Below are positions 27,120 to 41,130 of a stretch of DNA of 64,000 bases, one piece after another. A model generated the notes under the pieces. That model saw only the letters and a program-made list of their open reading frames with translations, had not been told where the DNA came from and did no database searches. A program made the translations under genes and the position numbers. Within the stretch, counting starts at the first letter, position 1. Every line of letters begins with the position of its first letter. Source of the stretch: Deinococcus sp. AB2017081 (lineage in GTDB: Bacteria; Deinococcota; Deinococci; Deinococcales; Deinococcaceae); NCBI RefSeq assembly GCF_034440735.1, contig NZ_CP140098.1:1047501-1111500 (forward strand), written 5' to 3'.

Positions 27120-27938
27120 ATGACCTCAACCCTCACCGCTGACGGGGCGTATCCCGGTCTCCAGCTCACGCTGCACGATCCCGGCATCCTGGAGATCGTC
27201 ATCCGCAGCGAGAAGACGCTGAACAGCGTGGACGCCGCCGCCCACCGCGCCCTGACCCGCGTGTGGCGTGACATCGACGACACGCCGGGCGTGCGCTGCG
27301 TGCTGATCCGGGGCGAGGGGCGCGGCTTTTCCTCGGGCGGCGACTTCGCCCTGATCGAGGAGATGAGCAGCGACTTCACCGCCCTGGCCCGCGTGTGGAA
27401 GGAGGCCCGCGACCTCGTGTACAACGTCGTGAACTGCGGCAAGCCCATCGTCAGCGCCATCCACGGCCCCTGCGTCGGCGCGGGGCTGGCGGTCGCGCTG
27501 CTGGCCGATGTCAGTGTGGCGGCAAAGTCGGCCCGCCTGCTCGACGGCCACGTGCGCCTTGGCGTGGCGGCGGGCGACCACGCCGCGATCATCTGGCCGC
27601 TGCTGTGCGGGCTGAACAAGGCCAAGTACCACCTGCTGACCGGCGAGTCTGTCTCCGGCGAGGAGGCCGAACGCATCGGCCTGGTCAGCCTGTGCGTACC
27701 CGACGACGACCTGCTCGACCGCGCGTGGACGGTGGCCCGGACGCTCGCTACGGGCAGCCCCACCGCGATCCGCTGGACGAAATACGCGCTGAACAACTGG
27801 CTGCGGCAGGCCGGCCCGATCTTCGACACGTCCCTGGCCCTGGAATTCCTGGGCTTCACCGGCCCCGACGTGCGCGAGGGCCTGTCCAGCCTGCGCGAGA
27901 AGCGCGAGCCGAGATTCGAAGAAGACGCGCCGATCTGA
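27120..27938 (+). CDS. Enoyl-CoA hydratase/isomerase family protein
   Basis: 272 residues; TAGCCT lies 6 bases before the ATG. Crotonase-fold blocks: [24 protein letters not shown] (first oxyanion-hole strand), [83 protein letters not shown]. The position of the two catalytic Glu residues of true hydratases is replaced (Gly/Asp in VAAGDHA), so it may be a hydratase, isomerase or another crotonase reaction. Likely involved in fatty-acid or aromatic-acid breakdown. Confidence 0.88.
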   Translation: MTSTLTADGAYPGLQLTLHDPGILEIVIRSEKTLNSVDAAAHRALTRVWRDIDDTPGVRCVLIRGEGRGFSSGGDFALIEEMSSDFTALARVWKEARDLVYNVVNCGKPIVSAIHGPCVGAGLAVALLADVSVAAKSARLLDGHVRLGVAAGDHAAIIWPLLCGLNKAKYHLLTGESVSGEEAERIGLVSLCVPDDDLLDRAWTVARTLATGSPTAIRWTKYALNNWLRQAGPIFDTSLALEFLGFTGPDVREGLSSLREKREPRFEEDAPI

Positions 27939-27962
27939 GGTGGAAGCACATAAACTCCGGTC

Positions 27963-28358
27963 ATGCCGCCAGTCGTGTTCGATGTGCAGGCCATCTTCGT
28001 GGGTGAAATCGAGGACGCCGATACGTTCATGGTGGCGCTCGGTGACCACGCGGACGAGCCGCAGGAGTGGCTTGAACTCCAGCGTGCGCTGGTTGAGGAC
28101 GAACAGGACGTGGCCCTCGGGATGGACACCTACTGTCTGGTGCGTTCAGGCGGGCCGACCGTGTATGGAGGCGTCGCGGCGTGTGTGCTGTCGCGTGACG
28201 GACTGATCCTCCGTCTCGATGACGATGCGGCCCAGATGCTGGGTGCTCCGTTCTATGAGCTGATGCTGCGCCTTGACGACGCCGCCCACGCCGCGCTGCG
28301 CGACGGATTGAGGCAGGTCTTCGCCGACCGGTGGCCATCAGAGTGGCAGCTGGACTGA
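27963..28358 (+). CDS. Orphan Imm10-like immunity protein
   Basis: 131 residues; TAAACT lies 6 bases before the ATG. It contains [24 protein letters not shown], then [32 protein letters not shown] and a final [12 protein letters not shown]. This order matches the Imm10 family of immunity proteins from polymorphic-toxin systems, as I recall its conserved D-E-Q-D---GMDTY and YGGV positions. No toxin or secretion gene is adjacent. It could protect against a neighbour's toxin or have another role. The family call is fairly confident; function is inferred. Confidence 0.65.
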   Translation: MPPVVFDVQAIFVGEIEDADTFMVALGDHADEPQEWLELQRALVEDEQDVALGMDTYCLVRSGGPTVYGGVAACVLSRDGLILRLDDDAAQMLGAPFYELMLRLDDAAHAALRDGLRQVFADRWPSEWQLD

Positions 28359-28454
28359 GCCTGTTCCCCCTTCAGGAACGCCCCGCCCCTCCTCACCCGG
28401 CCCGCGTTATCGTGAGCCGTAAAACTTTTGCACCACTTCTCAGGAGGAACCCCT

Positions 28455-29447
<993 letters not shown>

Positions 29448-29461
29448 CCGTCGAATGTTCT

Positions 29462-29493
29462 GGGGGCGGGGCTCGCGGGCCTCGTCCCCTTTC
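29462..29493 (+). terminator. Probable rho-independent terminator of mdh
   Basis: A G/C-rich imperfect stem (GGGGCGGGGCTC pairing with GGGCCTCGTCCCC, allowing G-U pairs) is followed by TTTCT, 14 bases after the mdh stop. Confidence 0.55.
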
Positions 29494-29546
29494 TGTGCGT
29501 CCAGTCCAGCGGGCCGCTTCTCAGGGTGGCGTGGCAGATTGGTCGG

Positions 29547-31606
<2,060 letters not shown>

Positions 31607-31610
<4 letters not shown>

Positions 31611-31635
31611 CAGCCTGCAAAGGCGCCGTTAAAGT
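31607..31635 (+). promoter_or_regulatory. Promoter of tRNA-Leu
   Basis: TTGACA (31607-31612), a 17-base spacer and TAAAGT (31630-31635), close to a sigma-70 consensus. The -35 box overlaps the stop codon of the peptidase gene. The tRNA starts 50 bases after the -10 box, so there is a short 5' leader to be removed. Confidence 0.75.
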
Positions 31636-31683
31636 AAGCGAGCCTGAAACGCGCCCCACGGGGCGGCCCCACCAGAACAAGCG

Positions 31684-31769
<86 letters not shown>

Positions 31770-31775
31770 CGAAGA

Positions 31776-31803
31776 CCCCAGCAGCAATGCTGGGGTGTTT
31801 TGT
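31776..31803 (+). terminator. Rho-independent terminator of tRNA-Leu
   Basis: Perfect 8-bp stem CCCCAGCA / TGCTGGGG with a GCAA tetraloop, followed by TGTTTTGTT. It starts 7 bases after the tRNA 3' end. Confidence 0.92.
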
Positions 31804-31820
31804 TGTCTGGGTCTCTGGTC

Positions 31821-31954
31821 ATACGGATTTCGGGAGATGGACGTGCATCCGGTTCTTTCCCGGATGTGCGGGAATCGGACGGAATCCGTCCTTCTCCTCC
31901 TCCCTTCGGTCGGATTGAACCCGCAATTCTGCGGGATTCAATCGAAGTCCGTAT
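31821..31954. repeat. Dispersed palindromic repeat, family 3, copy 1
   Basis: Bounded by ATACGGATTTCG and CGAAGTCCGTAT (11 of 12 positions inverted). Internal hairpins are GGACG-GAAT-CGTCC near 31877-31890 and GATTGAACCCGCA pairing with TGCGGGATTCAATC (31913-31943). The block CCTTCTCC-CGGTCGGA recurs at 61170-61188 beside a similar stem. No coding capacity. The right end touches the stop codon of the GNAT gene. Confidence 0.6.
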
Positions 31955-32418
31955 CACCCGTCCAGGCTCAGCACCAGCGCCACGTGATCCTCGCGGAAGC
32001 CTAGATCGGCATAGAAGGCCCGGGCGCGGTCGTTGAACCATGAGGTCTTGAGCATGATCTCCCGGGCACCCTGGTGGCGGCCCCAGCGCTCGACGGCCTC
32101 CAGCAGGAAGCGTCCCACGCCCTGACCCTCGGCGTCGGCACGGACGGCAAGGTCTTTCACGAACACGCCGCGCTCCTGCGGGTGCCAGTACAGCAGCGTG
32201 AAGCCCACGGGCTGGCCGCCCATGCAGGCGATCAGCACGGCGCTGTCGGGTTCGGGGTCGGTCAGGGCTGTTGCGAACAGGACGTCGTACTCGGCGAGCA
32301 GGTCGTCCTGGCGGCGCCACGGGGGCGCACTGGCCACCAGCCGGGGGGCCAGCGACCGCAGGAACGGCAGGTCGCCGGGCTCGCCGGGACGGAGGCTCAG
32401 GCGCGGGGGGGACGTCAT
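31954..32418 (-). CDS. GNAT-family N-acetyltransferase
   Basis: 154 residues; TACCGT lies 6 bases before the ATG at 32418. GNAT motif A is clear: VFVKDLAVRADAEGQGVGRFLLEAVERWGRHQGAREIMLKTSWFNDRARAFYADLGFREDHVALVLSL, with the acetyl-CoA loop Q-G-V-G-R. Substrate unknown; the N-terminal half is typical of small-molecule or aminoglycoside-like acetyltransferases. Cytosolic. Confidence 0.92.
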   Translation of the reverse strand: MTSPPRLSLRPGEPGDLPFLRSLAPRLVASAPPWRRQDDLLAEYDVLFATALTDPEPDSAVLIACMGGQPVGFTLLYWHPQERGVFVKDLAVRADAEGQGVGRFLLEAVERWGRHQGAREIMLKTSWFNDRARAFYADLGFREDHVALVLSLDG

Positions 32419-32509
32419 GTCTGAACGGTAGAAAGTCTGCGCCTACACGTGTCTTACATCGCCCCGAGCTGTGGGATTTCCGGCATGGTCTGCCCCGGCT
32501 GGGGGTGAC

Positions 32510-33082
32510 CTACAGCCGGATGCCGATCAGGGCGTAGCCCAGCAGGGCCAGCTTCTCGCGCAGCAGGTACTGGCGGCTGGTGCCTACGCCGAGCGGGCTG
32601 GCACTCACGTCGGCATCCATGCCCAGGGCGCGGGCCAGGGCCAGGGCACGCGGCGCGTGGGCCTCGTCGGTGACCAGCGTGACCGGGGTGCCGGGGGACA
32701 GCAGCACGCGGGCATTCTGGAGGTTCTCGATGGTGGTGCGGCTGCGCGTCTCGGCGCTCAGGTCATCCGCCGGTACCCCGTGGCGGGTCAGGTAGGTGGT
32801 GCCCACGCCGCCCTCGGTGTAGGGATCGCCCTGGCGGCGACCGCCGGTGACCACGATGTGCTGCACCCCGCCGGCGCGGTACAGGCTCAGGGCATGATCC
32901 AGGCGGCGCTGAAATGCCGGGCTGGGCCGCCCGGCGTACTGTGCGGCTCCCAGCACCAGCAGGGTGGTGTGGGGCGTCTGGGTGTTCGGGACGCGCAGGT
33001 TTGGCAGCGCCAGGAAGCCGGCGGCCAGGAGGGCCACGACGGCCAGGGGCAGCAGGGTCAGGGTGGAGCCGCGCGCACGCAC
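32510..33082 (-). CDS. YdcF-like (DUF218) membrane-anchored protein
   Basis: 190 residues from a GTG at 33082, chosen because TACGCT sits exactly 6 bases upstream; a longer frame begins at TTG 33112. One N-terminal hydrophobic helix (LTLLPLAVVALLAAGFLALPNL) anchors it. The rest is the DUF218 domain: LLVLGAAQYAGRPSPAFQRRLDHALSLYRAG, IVVTGGRRQGDP, SAETRSRTTIENLQNA and LVTDEAHAPRALALARALGMD. Related proteins (ElyC, SanA, YdcF) act in envelope metabolism and vancomycin tolerance. Exact role unknown. Confidence 0.9.
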   Translation of the reverse strand: MRARGSTLTLLPLAVVALLAAGFLALPNLRVPNTQTPHTTLLVLGAAQYAGRPSPAFQRRLDHALSLYRAGGVQHIVVTGGRRQGDPYTEGGVGTTYLTRHGVPADDLSAETRSRTTIENLQNARVLLSPGTPVTLVTDEAHAPRALALARALGMDADVSASPLGVGTSRQYLLREKLALLGYALIGIRL

Positions 33083-33248
33083 GAGCGGAGCGTAACATAA
33101 AGAAACCCCCAAGACCTGCGATTTCGCCCGTCCCTGACGGTTTCTTCACAAGGTAATGCCCGTTCGTGTCAGTGGGGATCAGGTTCCTGACCCTGTGAGA
33201 AGCACGTGCTACGCTCACCCGTACTGTCCAGCCGGGAGCTGAATCCTT

Positions 33249-36185
<2,937 letters not shown>

Positions 36186-36188
36186 CGC

Positions 36189-36497
36189 TTGACCCGGACA
36201 CGCCCTGACGTTCCCCAGTCCCTGCACCTTGTCCGGCTGGCGCAGGGCACGCCCGGCGAGTGGGTTCGGCTGCCCGGTGGCGACGTGCGCGTCCTGCACC
36301 TCAGCGGCAAGGCCCCTCAAGCCGGCGTGGACGGCTGGGTCGTGTGCCTGTCCGGCGAGGTCGTGATCGACCTGCCGCTGAACAACTTCGTCCGGCTGCG
36401 CCCCGGCGAGGGCTACCGCGTGAAGGCCGGCGAGCCGTGGGTGCCCTTCGACACGCGGGAAGGAACAGTCGTGATGCTGGTGGTGGACGGGTCATGA
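36189..36497 (+). CDS. Small cupin-fold protein
   Basis: 102 residues from a TTG three bases after the topA stop, so probably co-transcribed. A single cupin barrel is suggested by VDGWVVCLSGEVVIDLPLNNFVRLRPGEGYRVKAGEPWVPFDTREGTVVMLVVDG, with the gly-rich turn SGEV and the proline/glycine turn PGEGY. The usual metal-binding His residues are missing, so it may bind a ligand without a metal. Family function unknown. Confidence 0.7.
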   Translation: MTRTRPDVPQSLHLVRLAQGTPGEWVRLPGGDVRVLHLSGKAPQAGVDGWVVCLSGEVVIDLPLNNFVRLRPGEGYRVKAGEPWVPFDTREGTVVMLVVDGS

Positions 36498-36961
36498 TGT
36501 CTGCTCGGGCATGAATATGTAGAAGGTGGGTGCCTGCGGCGCGGCCCTAACCCCCATCCCCCTCTCCCGCAGGGGACAGGGGGAGCGGCGCTGCGCTGGG
36601 CAAGGTGCGTGTTGGGCCGCGCTGGTGGGCGTGTTCTTGGAGCTGTGGAGGCGGCGTACCTGCCTGGTGCGTTCACGCCGTCCGCGCCCGTGCGCTGCGC
36701 GCCCGATGGCATTCGGTCAGGGCAAGATGGTGGGCTTCGTCTTTTGGCTCCCTCCCGCCTTGTGGGGGGGGGGGGTGGCGGGCGCAGCTCACCATCGTCT
36801 TGGACGCTCAATGTTCATCCCCTTCTGGATACGGCTGTGTTTTCTGTCCACACCGGGCCTCGTCATGGAGGCTGGGACTCGCAGGCTGCGTGGTGAGCGG
36901 AAGGATGACAAGGCCGTTCCTCGTTCCATCCCGCCTCCATCGCTCCCGCTACAGTTCAGGC
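36498..36961. repeat. Gene-free stretch with family-2 dispersed repeat
   Basis: 464 bp without a credible gene. From about 36540 to 36790 it matches the family-2 regions at 8.25-8.70 kb and, inverted, at 12.24-12.60 kb. Shared blocks are GCGCTGCGCTGGGCAA near 36585, GGCGGCGTACCTGCCT near 36650 and GATGGCATTCGGT near 36703. The left end is CCCCCTCTCCC-GCAG-GGGACAGGGGG; the right end is CTCCCTCCCGCC followed by a run of 13 G near 36763-36775. Open frames in this stretch show repeat-derived, not protein-like, composition. Confidence 0.6.
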
Positions 36962-37399
36962 ATGACCCGCCCGACCCCGCATGGCCGCGCCGAGTACCCG
37001 TATCACCATCCCATGCCGACGCGCTGGGCAGACAACGATGTGTACGGGCACGTGAACAACGTGACCTACTACGCGTATTTCGATACGGCGGTGAATGCGT
37101 ACCTCACGGCTCGGGGCGCACTGGACATCCATGCGGGCAGCGTGATCGGGCTGGTCGTGGAGACCGGCTGTGCGTATTTCGCGCCGGCCGCGTTCCCAGA
37201 CGTGCTCAGCGTGGGCGTGCGCGTGGCCCGGCTGGGGTCGAGCTCCGTGCGTTACGAGCTCGCCGTGTTCCGGGGGAACGATGAGGCGGCGTGCGCCCAG
37301 GGCCATTTCGTGCACGTCTATGTGGATCGCGAGACCCGGCGGCCCACGACGCTCCCGGACACGCTGCGGGCCGCGCTGGAGGAGCTGCGGGCGCCATGA
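36962..37399 (+). CDS. Acyl-CoA thioesterase, FadM/YbgC-like (4HBT)
   Basis: 145 residues; TACAGT lies exactly 6 bases before the ATG. The hotdog signature [35 protein letters not shown] includes the catalytic Asp of 4-hydroxybenzoyl-CoA thioesterase-type enzymes. It continues [35 protein letters not shown] cytosolic thioesterase for acyl- or aryl-CoA is expected. It ends 15 bp before the convergent HD-GYP gene. Confidence 0.92.
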   Translation: MTRPTPHGRAEYPYHHPMPTRWADNDVYGHVNNVTYYAYFDTAVNAYLTARGALDIHAGSVIGLVVETGCAYFAPAAFPDVLSVGVRVARLGSSSVRYELAVFRGNDEAACAQGHFVHVYVDRETRRPTTLPDTLRAALEELRAP

Positions 37400-37413
37400 G
37401 CCGGGATCGGTGG

Positions 37414-38451
37414 TCAGTTCGGCGGGCGGTCGGGGCCGTCGCCAGGAGCGGGTGCCACCGGCGGGTTCCCGCTGTTGGCTGACCGGTCGTCGGGGCGCTG
37501 GAGCAGGGTCAGGAAGGTCTCGACCATCCCGGCATCGAACTGGGTGCCGGCCTGTCGCCGGAGTTCGGTGCGGGCCTCGTCGGGTGTCCAGGCCCGCTTG
37601 TAGGGCCGCTCGCTCAGCAGGGCGTCGTACACGTCCACGACGCTGAACAGCCGGGCCAGCAGGGGAATGTGCTCGCCCCGCTGGCCGTCGGGATACCCGG
37701 CGCCGTCCCAGCGCTCGTGGTGGTGGCGGATCAGGTCGGTCGCCTCGGGCGGAAGGAAGCCCAGGGCCGCCGCGAAGCGTTCTCCCTCGACCGGATGGAT
37801 ACGCATCAGCTGCCACTCGCGCTCGTCCAGGGTGCCGGGCTTGAGCAGCAGGGCGTCCGGGATCGCCAGCTTGCCGATGTCGTGCAGGTAGGCTCCGAGC
37901 CGCAGGGCGTTGAGCTGGGTGTCGGACAGGTGCAGGGCGTGGCCGAGTCGCAGCGCCAGCTGCGTGACCCGGTCGGTATGGCCGTGCGTCTCGCGGTCTC
38001 GGGTCTCCAGGGCCAGTCCCAGTGCCCGCACCGCTGACTCCCGCATCGCCATGGCCGCCTGCCGGGCCTGCTTCTGTTCCTCGATATCGGTGCAGGTGCC
38101 CACCCACGCAATGCCCCGGCCCTGGGGATCTGCGACCGGCACCCCCCGGATCAGGAACCACCGGTAGGTTCCATCGTGGCAGCGCAGCCGGTACTCGATC
38201 TCGTAGGGTTCGGCACGCGCCACCGACTGCCGCCAGCAGGTGATGGTGCGCTCCAGGTCGTCCGGATGCAACGCCGCCTCGAAACCGAAGGCGCCGACAT
38301 CGTCCATCAGGCCGGTGAACTCGATCCACTGGCGGTTGACATGCACCCAGCGCCCGTCCGCATCTGCCGTCCAGAGCATGACCGGCATGGCCTCCAGGAG
38401 CCGGAGGTAATCGCCTTCGGCACTAGGTCTGGGCTGTTCGGACGGGGTCAT
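37414..38451 (-). CDS. PAS / HD-GYP cyclic-di-GMP phosphodiesterase
   Basis: 345 residues. Residues 13-130 are a PAS fold with PAC end (LRLLEAMPVMLWTADADGRWVHVNRQWIEFTG, EYRLRCHDGTYRWFLIRGVPVADPQGR). The HD-GYP domain follows: THGHTDRVTQLALRLG, GAYLHDIGKLAIPDALLLKPG, HHERWDGAGYPDG and VVDVYDALLSERPYKRAW. The HD and GYP residues are intact, so it should degrade cyclic-di-GMP in response to a signal sensed by PAS. No membrane segments; the C-terminal tail is Pro-rich. Confidence 0.95.
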   Translation of the reverse strand: MTPSEQPRPSAEGDYLRLLEAMPVMLWTADADGRWVHVNRQWIEFTGLMDDVGAFGFEAALHPDDLERTITCWRQSVARAEPYEIEYRLRCHDGTYRWFLIRGVPVADPQGRGIAWVGTCTDIEEQKQARQAAMAMRESAVRALGLALETRDRETHGHTDRVTQLALRLGHALHLSDTQLNALRLGAYLHDIGKLAIPDALLLKPGTLDEREWQLMRIHPVEGERFAAALGFLPPEATDLIRHHHERWDGAGYPDGQRGEHIPLLARLFSVVDVYDALLSERPYKRAWTPDEARTELRRQAGTQFDAGMVETFLTLLQRPDDRSANSGNPPVAPAPGDGPDRPPN

Positions 38452-38592
38452 AGGCAGGTTAGGGGAGAGAGATCCGTCACCGAAGACATCAGCGTGCCTG
38501 TCACCCTAGCGCGATGAGAACGCCATGTGAGGGGCAGGTGTTGGGAAAACGTCCACGGAGTGGAGGGGGCGCTGGGTACGCCGGGAGCCGGC

Positions 38593-39144
38593 TCAGCGTC
38601 TTTTCTTTGCGGCCCTCGCTGCGTCCTTCGCGGCTTTCTGTTCCGCCCGCTGCTTCTCGGCCAGTTCCTTGCCCACGTCCTCCATGAGCTGGGCCCCCTG
38701 GGCATCGACGGTGCGCTGGAGTTCGATCAGGGTGCTGACCAGCATGTTGTTCAGCACCCGCTCGATGGGCGCCCTGATCCAGCGGTAGCGCACGCGGGCG
38801 TTCATGCTCAGCGTGACCTCGGTGCCGCCGGGCATGGGCTTGAACGACCACGCCTGCGTGAGCTTCTCCAGCGGCCCCACGTGGCGCACGCTCTCCCACC
38901 CGCCGCGCTGCGGGGGCTGAAGCTGCCCGTATTTCGCGGTGAAGGCCAGTCCCAGCAGCTGCCGGCGGAACTTGAAGCGCACCAGCGCATTGTTCGTCAG
39001 CCGGCCGTCCCCGCCCTCGTAGGCGGCCGAGACGAAGTTCTTGTCCCACTTGGCACGCCGGCGCGGCTCCAGCGCCAGGCGGTACAGCACGTCCGGACGG
39101 GAGCGCACCACGATGCTCTGTTTCAGCTGAATCGACTCGGACAT
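38593..39144 (-). CDS. SRPBCC (START-like) lipid/ligand-binding protein
   Basis: 183 residues from the ATG at 39144. The helix-grip fold is suggested by ESIQLKQSIVVRSRPDVLYRLALEPRRRAKWDKNFVSAAYEG and by GGTEVTLSMNARVRYRWIRAPIERVLNNML. The C-terminal tail is a charged helix, KELAEKQRAEQKAAKDAARAAKKRR, which may bind nucleic acid or acidic lipid. A hydrophobic-ligand-binding role is typical of the polyketide cyclase/dehydrase family; nothing more specific can be said. Confidence 0.8.
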   Translation of the reverse strand: MSESIQLKQSIVVRSRPDVLYRLALEPRRRAKWDKNFVSAAYEGGDGRLTNNALVRFKFRRQLLGLAFTAKYGQLQPPQRGGWESVRHVGPLEKLTQAWSFKPMPGGTEVTLSMNARVRYRWIRAPIERVLNNMLVSTLIELQRTVDAQGAQLMEDVGKELAEKQRAEQKAAKDAARAAKKRR

Positions 39145-39206
39145 TCTGCCGGTCACTGTAGCGCGTGGCCGGGACGTCCCCGGCCCCGACATGCAGCTCA
39201 GCGGGA

Positions 39207-39346
39207 GTCACAGCAGAGTTCAGAGGGAGTGAAGGGTGCCCTCGCTGCCTCTGAACCGAGCGCAGCGAGTCCCTGACATGACAGCGGCCTCCGTGGAGCC
39301 CTGGGGCATCTCCTCAGCACGGGGGGGAACTGAACACCGCGGTCAG
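39207..39346. repeat. Dispersed palindromic repeat, family 1, copy B
   Basis: 140 bp. The left end is GTCACAGCAGAGTTCAG; the right end reverse-complemented is CTGACCGCGGTGTTCAG. The internal stem pairs TTCAGAGGGAGTGAAGGG with CCCTCGCTGCCTCTGAA, using changes on both sides relative to copies A and C. It is followed by GAGCGCAGCGAGT and ACAGCGG, as in copy A. Its right end overlaps, and supplies, the stop codon of the PIG-L deacetylase gene. Confidence 0.8.
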
Positions 39347-40104
39347 TCCAGATACGGCCGCGCGGGCAGGTGGCTGACCCGCAGCGTGAAGTGCTCGGCG
39401 TATTTCGCCCCCGCTCCCGCCATGCGCCCGATCGCCGCCCGGCCCTCACGGTACTGCTCCTTTGTCCACGCCCATTTGTAGAAGTCGTGGTAGAAGGCCA
39501 TGACGTCTGCCCCCGCCTCGATGGTGTCGCTCACGTCCACGATCACCTCGGGGTAGGGGCTGGCCGGCGCGTAGTACTGGTAGAAGCGCACCGGATCACG
39601 CAGGGCCGTGAGCTGCGCCACGTCCTCGCCGCTCTCGATGCCCCCCGCGCTGCCCAGATCCGGGGCAGGCGGCATGGACTGACCCGCGCCGGACTCGTTC
39701 ACGATCTTGGGGATGCGGGCCAGCGTGATCGCGTCGAAGGCGATCTTCGCGGTCATGCGGTGATCCGGGTGGGGGTGGTCGTCACTCCAGGTGATCACGG
39801 CGTTCGGGCGGAAGGTGGCGTACAGCCGCGCCAGTTGCAGCGCCTCGGCGCGGCTGCCGGTCATGCGGGAATCGCCCATGTCGAAGAAGTGGTACGTCGC
39901 GCCGATCTTCTCGGCCACCCAGGCCCCGTGCTCGCGGCGCACGCGCGTGACCTCCTCGTGCGAGGCAGTCCCGAACTGGCTCGCCAGCTCGCCCAGCGTC
40001 GTCCAGACCAGCATGACCTCGTCGCCGCGTGCAGTGTGCTTCGCCAGCGTTCCTATGCAACCGATCTCGTCGTCCGGATGGGCAAACACCGCCATGATTC
40101 GCAT
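39343..40104 (-). CDS. PIG-L/LmbE-family deacetylase
   Basis: 253 residues from the ATG at 40104, 7 bases after TATCCT. The zinc motif AHPDDEIGCIGTLAKHTARGDEVMLVW is at the start, and the second ligand motif is WSDDHPHPDHRMTAKIAFDAI. PIG-L enzymes remove N-acetyl groups from glucosamine conjugates. In deinococci one member (BshB) works in bacillithiol synthesis, so that is a candidate role, but this copy cannot be assigned. The stop codon lies inside a family-1 repeat, which may have changed the natural C-terminus. Confidence 0.9.
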   Translation of the reverse strand: MRIMAVFAHPDDEIGCIGTLAKHTARGDEVMLVWTTLGELASQFGTASHEEVTRVRREHGAWVAEKIGATYHFFDMGDSRMTGSRAEALQLARLYATFRPNAVITWSDDHPHPDHRMTAKIAFDAITLARIPKIVNESGAGQSMPPAPDLGSAGGIESGEDVAQLTALRDPVRFYQYYAPASPYPEVIVDVSDTIEAGADVMAFYHDFYKWAWTKEQYREGRAAIGRMAGAGAKYAEHFTLRVSHLPARPYLD

Positions 40105-40187
40105 GGGGCACAGGATAGGGGAGACGCAGCGGCCGTGTCCGCTCCAGCGCACAGAGGGAGGTGGGCGTGTCCGGATGCCGTGACGGC

Positions 40188-40615
40188 ATGTCCTTGACCT
40201 TCCGACCTGCCCACCCGGCGGATCTGGCCGCGCTCGCCGTGCTGGATGCCCTGGCCGCGACTGGGGAGCGCCGCGCCTGGCTCGTCGGCGCGCTGGAGCG
40301 GCAGGCTGTCAGCGTCGGCGTGGCCGGTGACCAGCTGTGCGCGTACAGCGTCTATGGTGGAGACCTTCCTCGGGCACGCCTTCGTCGCACTGCTCTGTGT
40401 GGCTCCGGCATGGCGGCGCCGTGGGGTGGGGGCGGCGCTGCTTGTGCATCTGTGCGCCGTGGCGTCCACCCTGAAGATGTCCTCCTCGACGGACGCGTCC
40501 AACGCGCCCATGCACGCCCTGTTCCGCCGGCTGGGCTGGGAGGTCAGCGGCGTGCTGAACCAGCTGGACGCCGGCGACCCCGAGGTCGTGTACGTGTGGC
40601 GGTTCCGCCGACGGT
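40188..40615 (+). pseudogene. GNAT acetyltransferase, frameshifted
   Basis: The N-terminal part reads MSLTFRPAHPADLAALAVLD to DQLCAYSVYG in one frame. The C-terminal part (VETFLGHAFVALLCVAPAWRRRGVGAALLVHL, STDASNAPMHALFRRLGWE, LDAGDPEVVYVW) is in the next frame. The switch is near 40353, at TATGGTGGAG. Removing one G joins the frames into a normal GNAT sequence (motif RRRGVGAAL). The downstream frame also lacks a stop at the expected place and runs on antisense to the next gene. Either a decayed gene or a sequencing error. Confidence 0.75.
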
Positions 40616-41091
40616 CAGCGCAGGAACCGGATCGTCAGCGGATACCGGTAGTGCTGCCCATTGCTGGCCCGGATCACGCCGATGATCATGAAGATGAAGG
40701 GCACGATGCTGAGCACCAGCATGACCGGCAGGAAGAACAGGAAGAACGACGCGAACGATCCCAGGAAGGCCAGTGCCCCCAGCTCGTCGCTGCCGGCCGC
40801 CGCGCCGACCGCGCCGCCGAGCAGTCCCAGGCTGAACAGGATGAAGGCGAGCACGCCGATGATCAGCCCGTACAGCCACACGCTCACGCGGAAGTTCAGG
40901 ACGTCCTTGCCCTGCGTGTCCAGGGCGGGGCCACGGTCGCGGTAGACCAGCCACGCGACCAGCGGCCCCAGCAGGCCGCCCAGTGTGGGCAGCAGCAGGT
41001 CAGCCAGCGGCGACAGGTGCTGGATGATCGCCGGCGTGCGGTCAGGCTCCGGAAGGGCAGTCAGCGGGCGCAGGTGGGTGGCGGGCTCCAT
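40615..41091 (-). CDS. DUF4870-type small membrane protein
   Basis: 158 residues from the ATG at 41091. Three or four hydrophobic helices: LADLLLPTLGGLLGPLVAWLVYRDRGPALDTQGKDVLNFRVSVWLYGLIIGVLAFILFSLGLLGG and FFLFFLPVMLVLSIVPFIFMIIGVIRASNGQHYRYPLTIRFL. The pattern HL-PLxxLLLPxLGxLxGPLVxWLxxR and the final ASxGxxYRYPLTIRFL are typical of DUF4870/Tic20-like proteins. Function unknown. It is divergent from rnhA across 39 bp. Confidence 0.88.
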   Translation of the reverse strand: MEPATHLRPLTALPEPDRTPAIIQHLSPLADLLLPTLGGLLGPLVAWLVYRDRGPALDTQGKDVLNFRVSVWLYGLIIGVLAFILFSLGLLGGAVGAAAGSDELGALAFLGSFASFFLFFLPVMLVLSIVPFIFMIIGVIRASNGQHYRYPLTIRFLR

Positions 41092-41093
41092 GC

Positions 41094-41123
41094 TTGACAC
41101 TACGGGCGGGCTGTGCCTACAGT
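41094..41123 (+). promoter_or_regulatory. Leaderless promoter of the RNase H gene
   Basis: TTGACA (41094-41099), 18-base spacer, TACAGT (41118-41123), then 7 bases to the ATG. This is the clearest full promoter among the leaderless genes of the window. Confidence 0.75.
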
Positions 41124-41130
41124 TCCCCGG

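Noticed and set aside
36605..36961. N-terminal extension of the thioesterase gene at 36962
   Set aside because: The upstream frame is translation of repeat DNA, and a TACAGT box sits 6 bases before the ATG at 36962.
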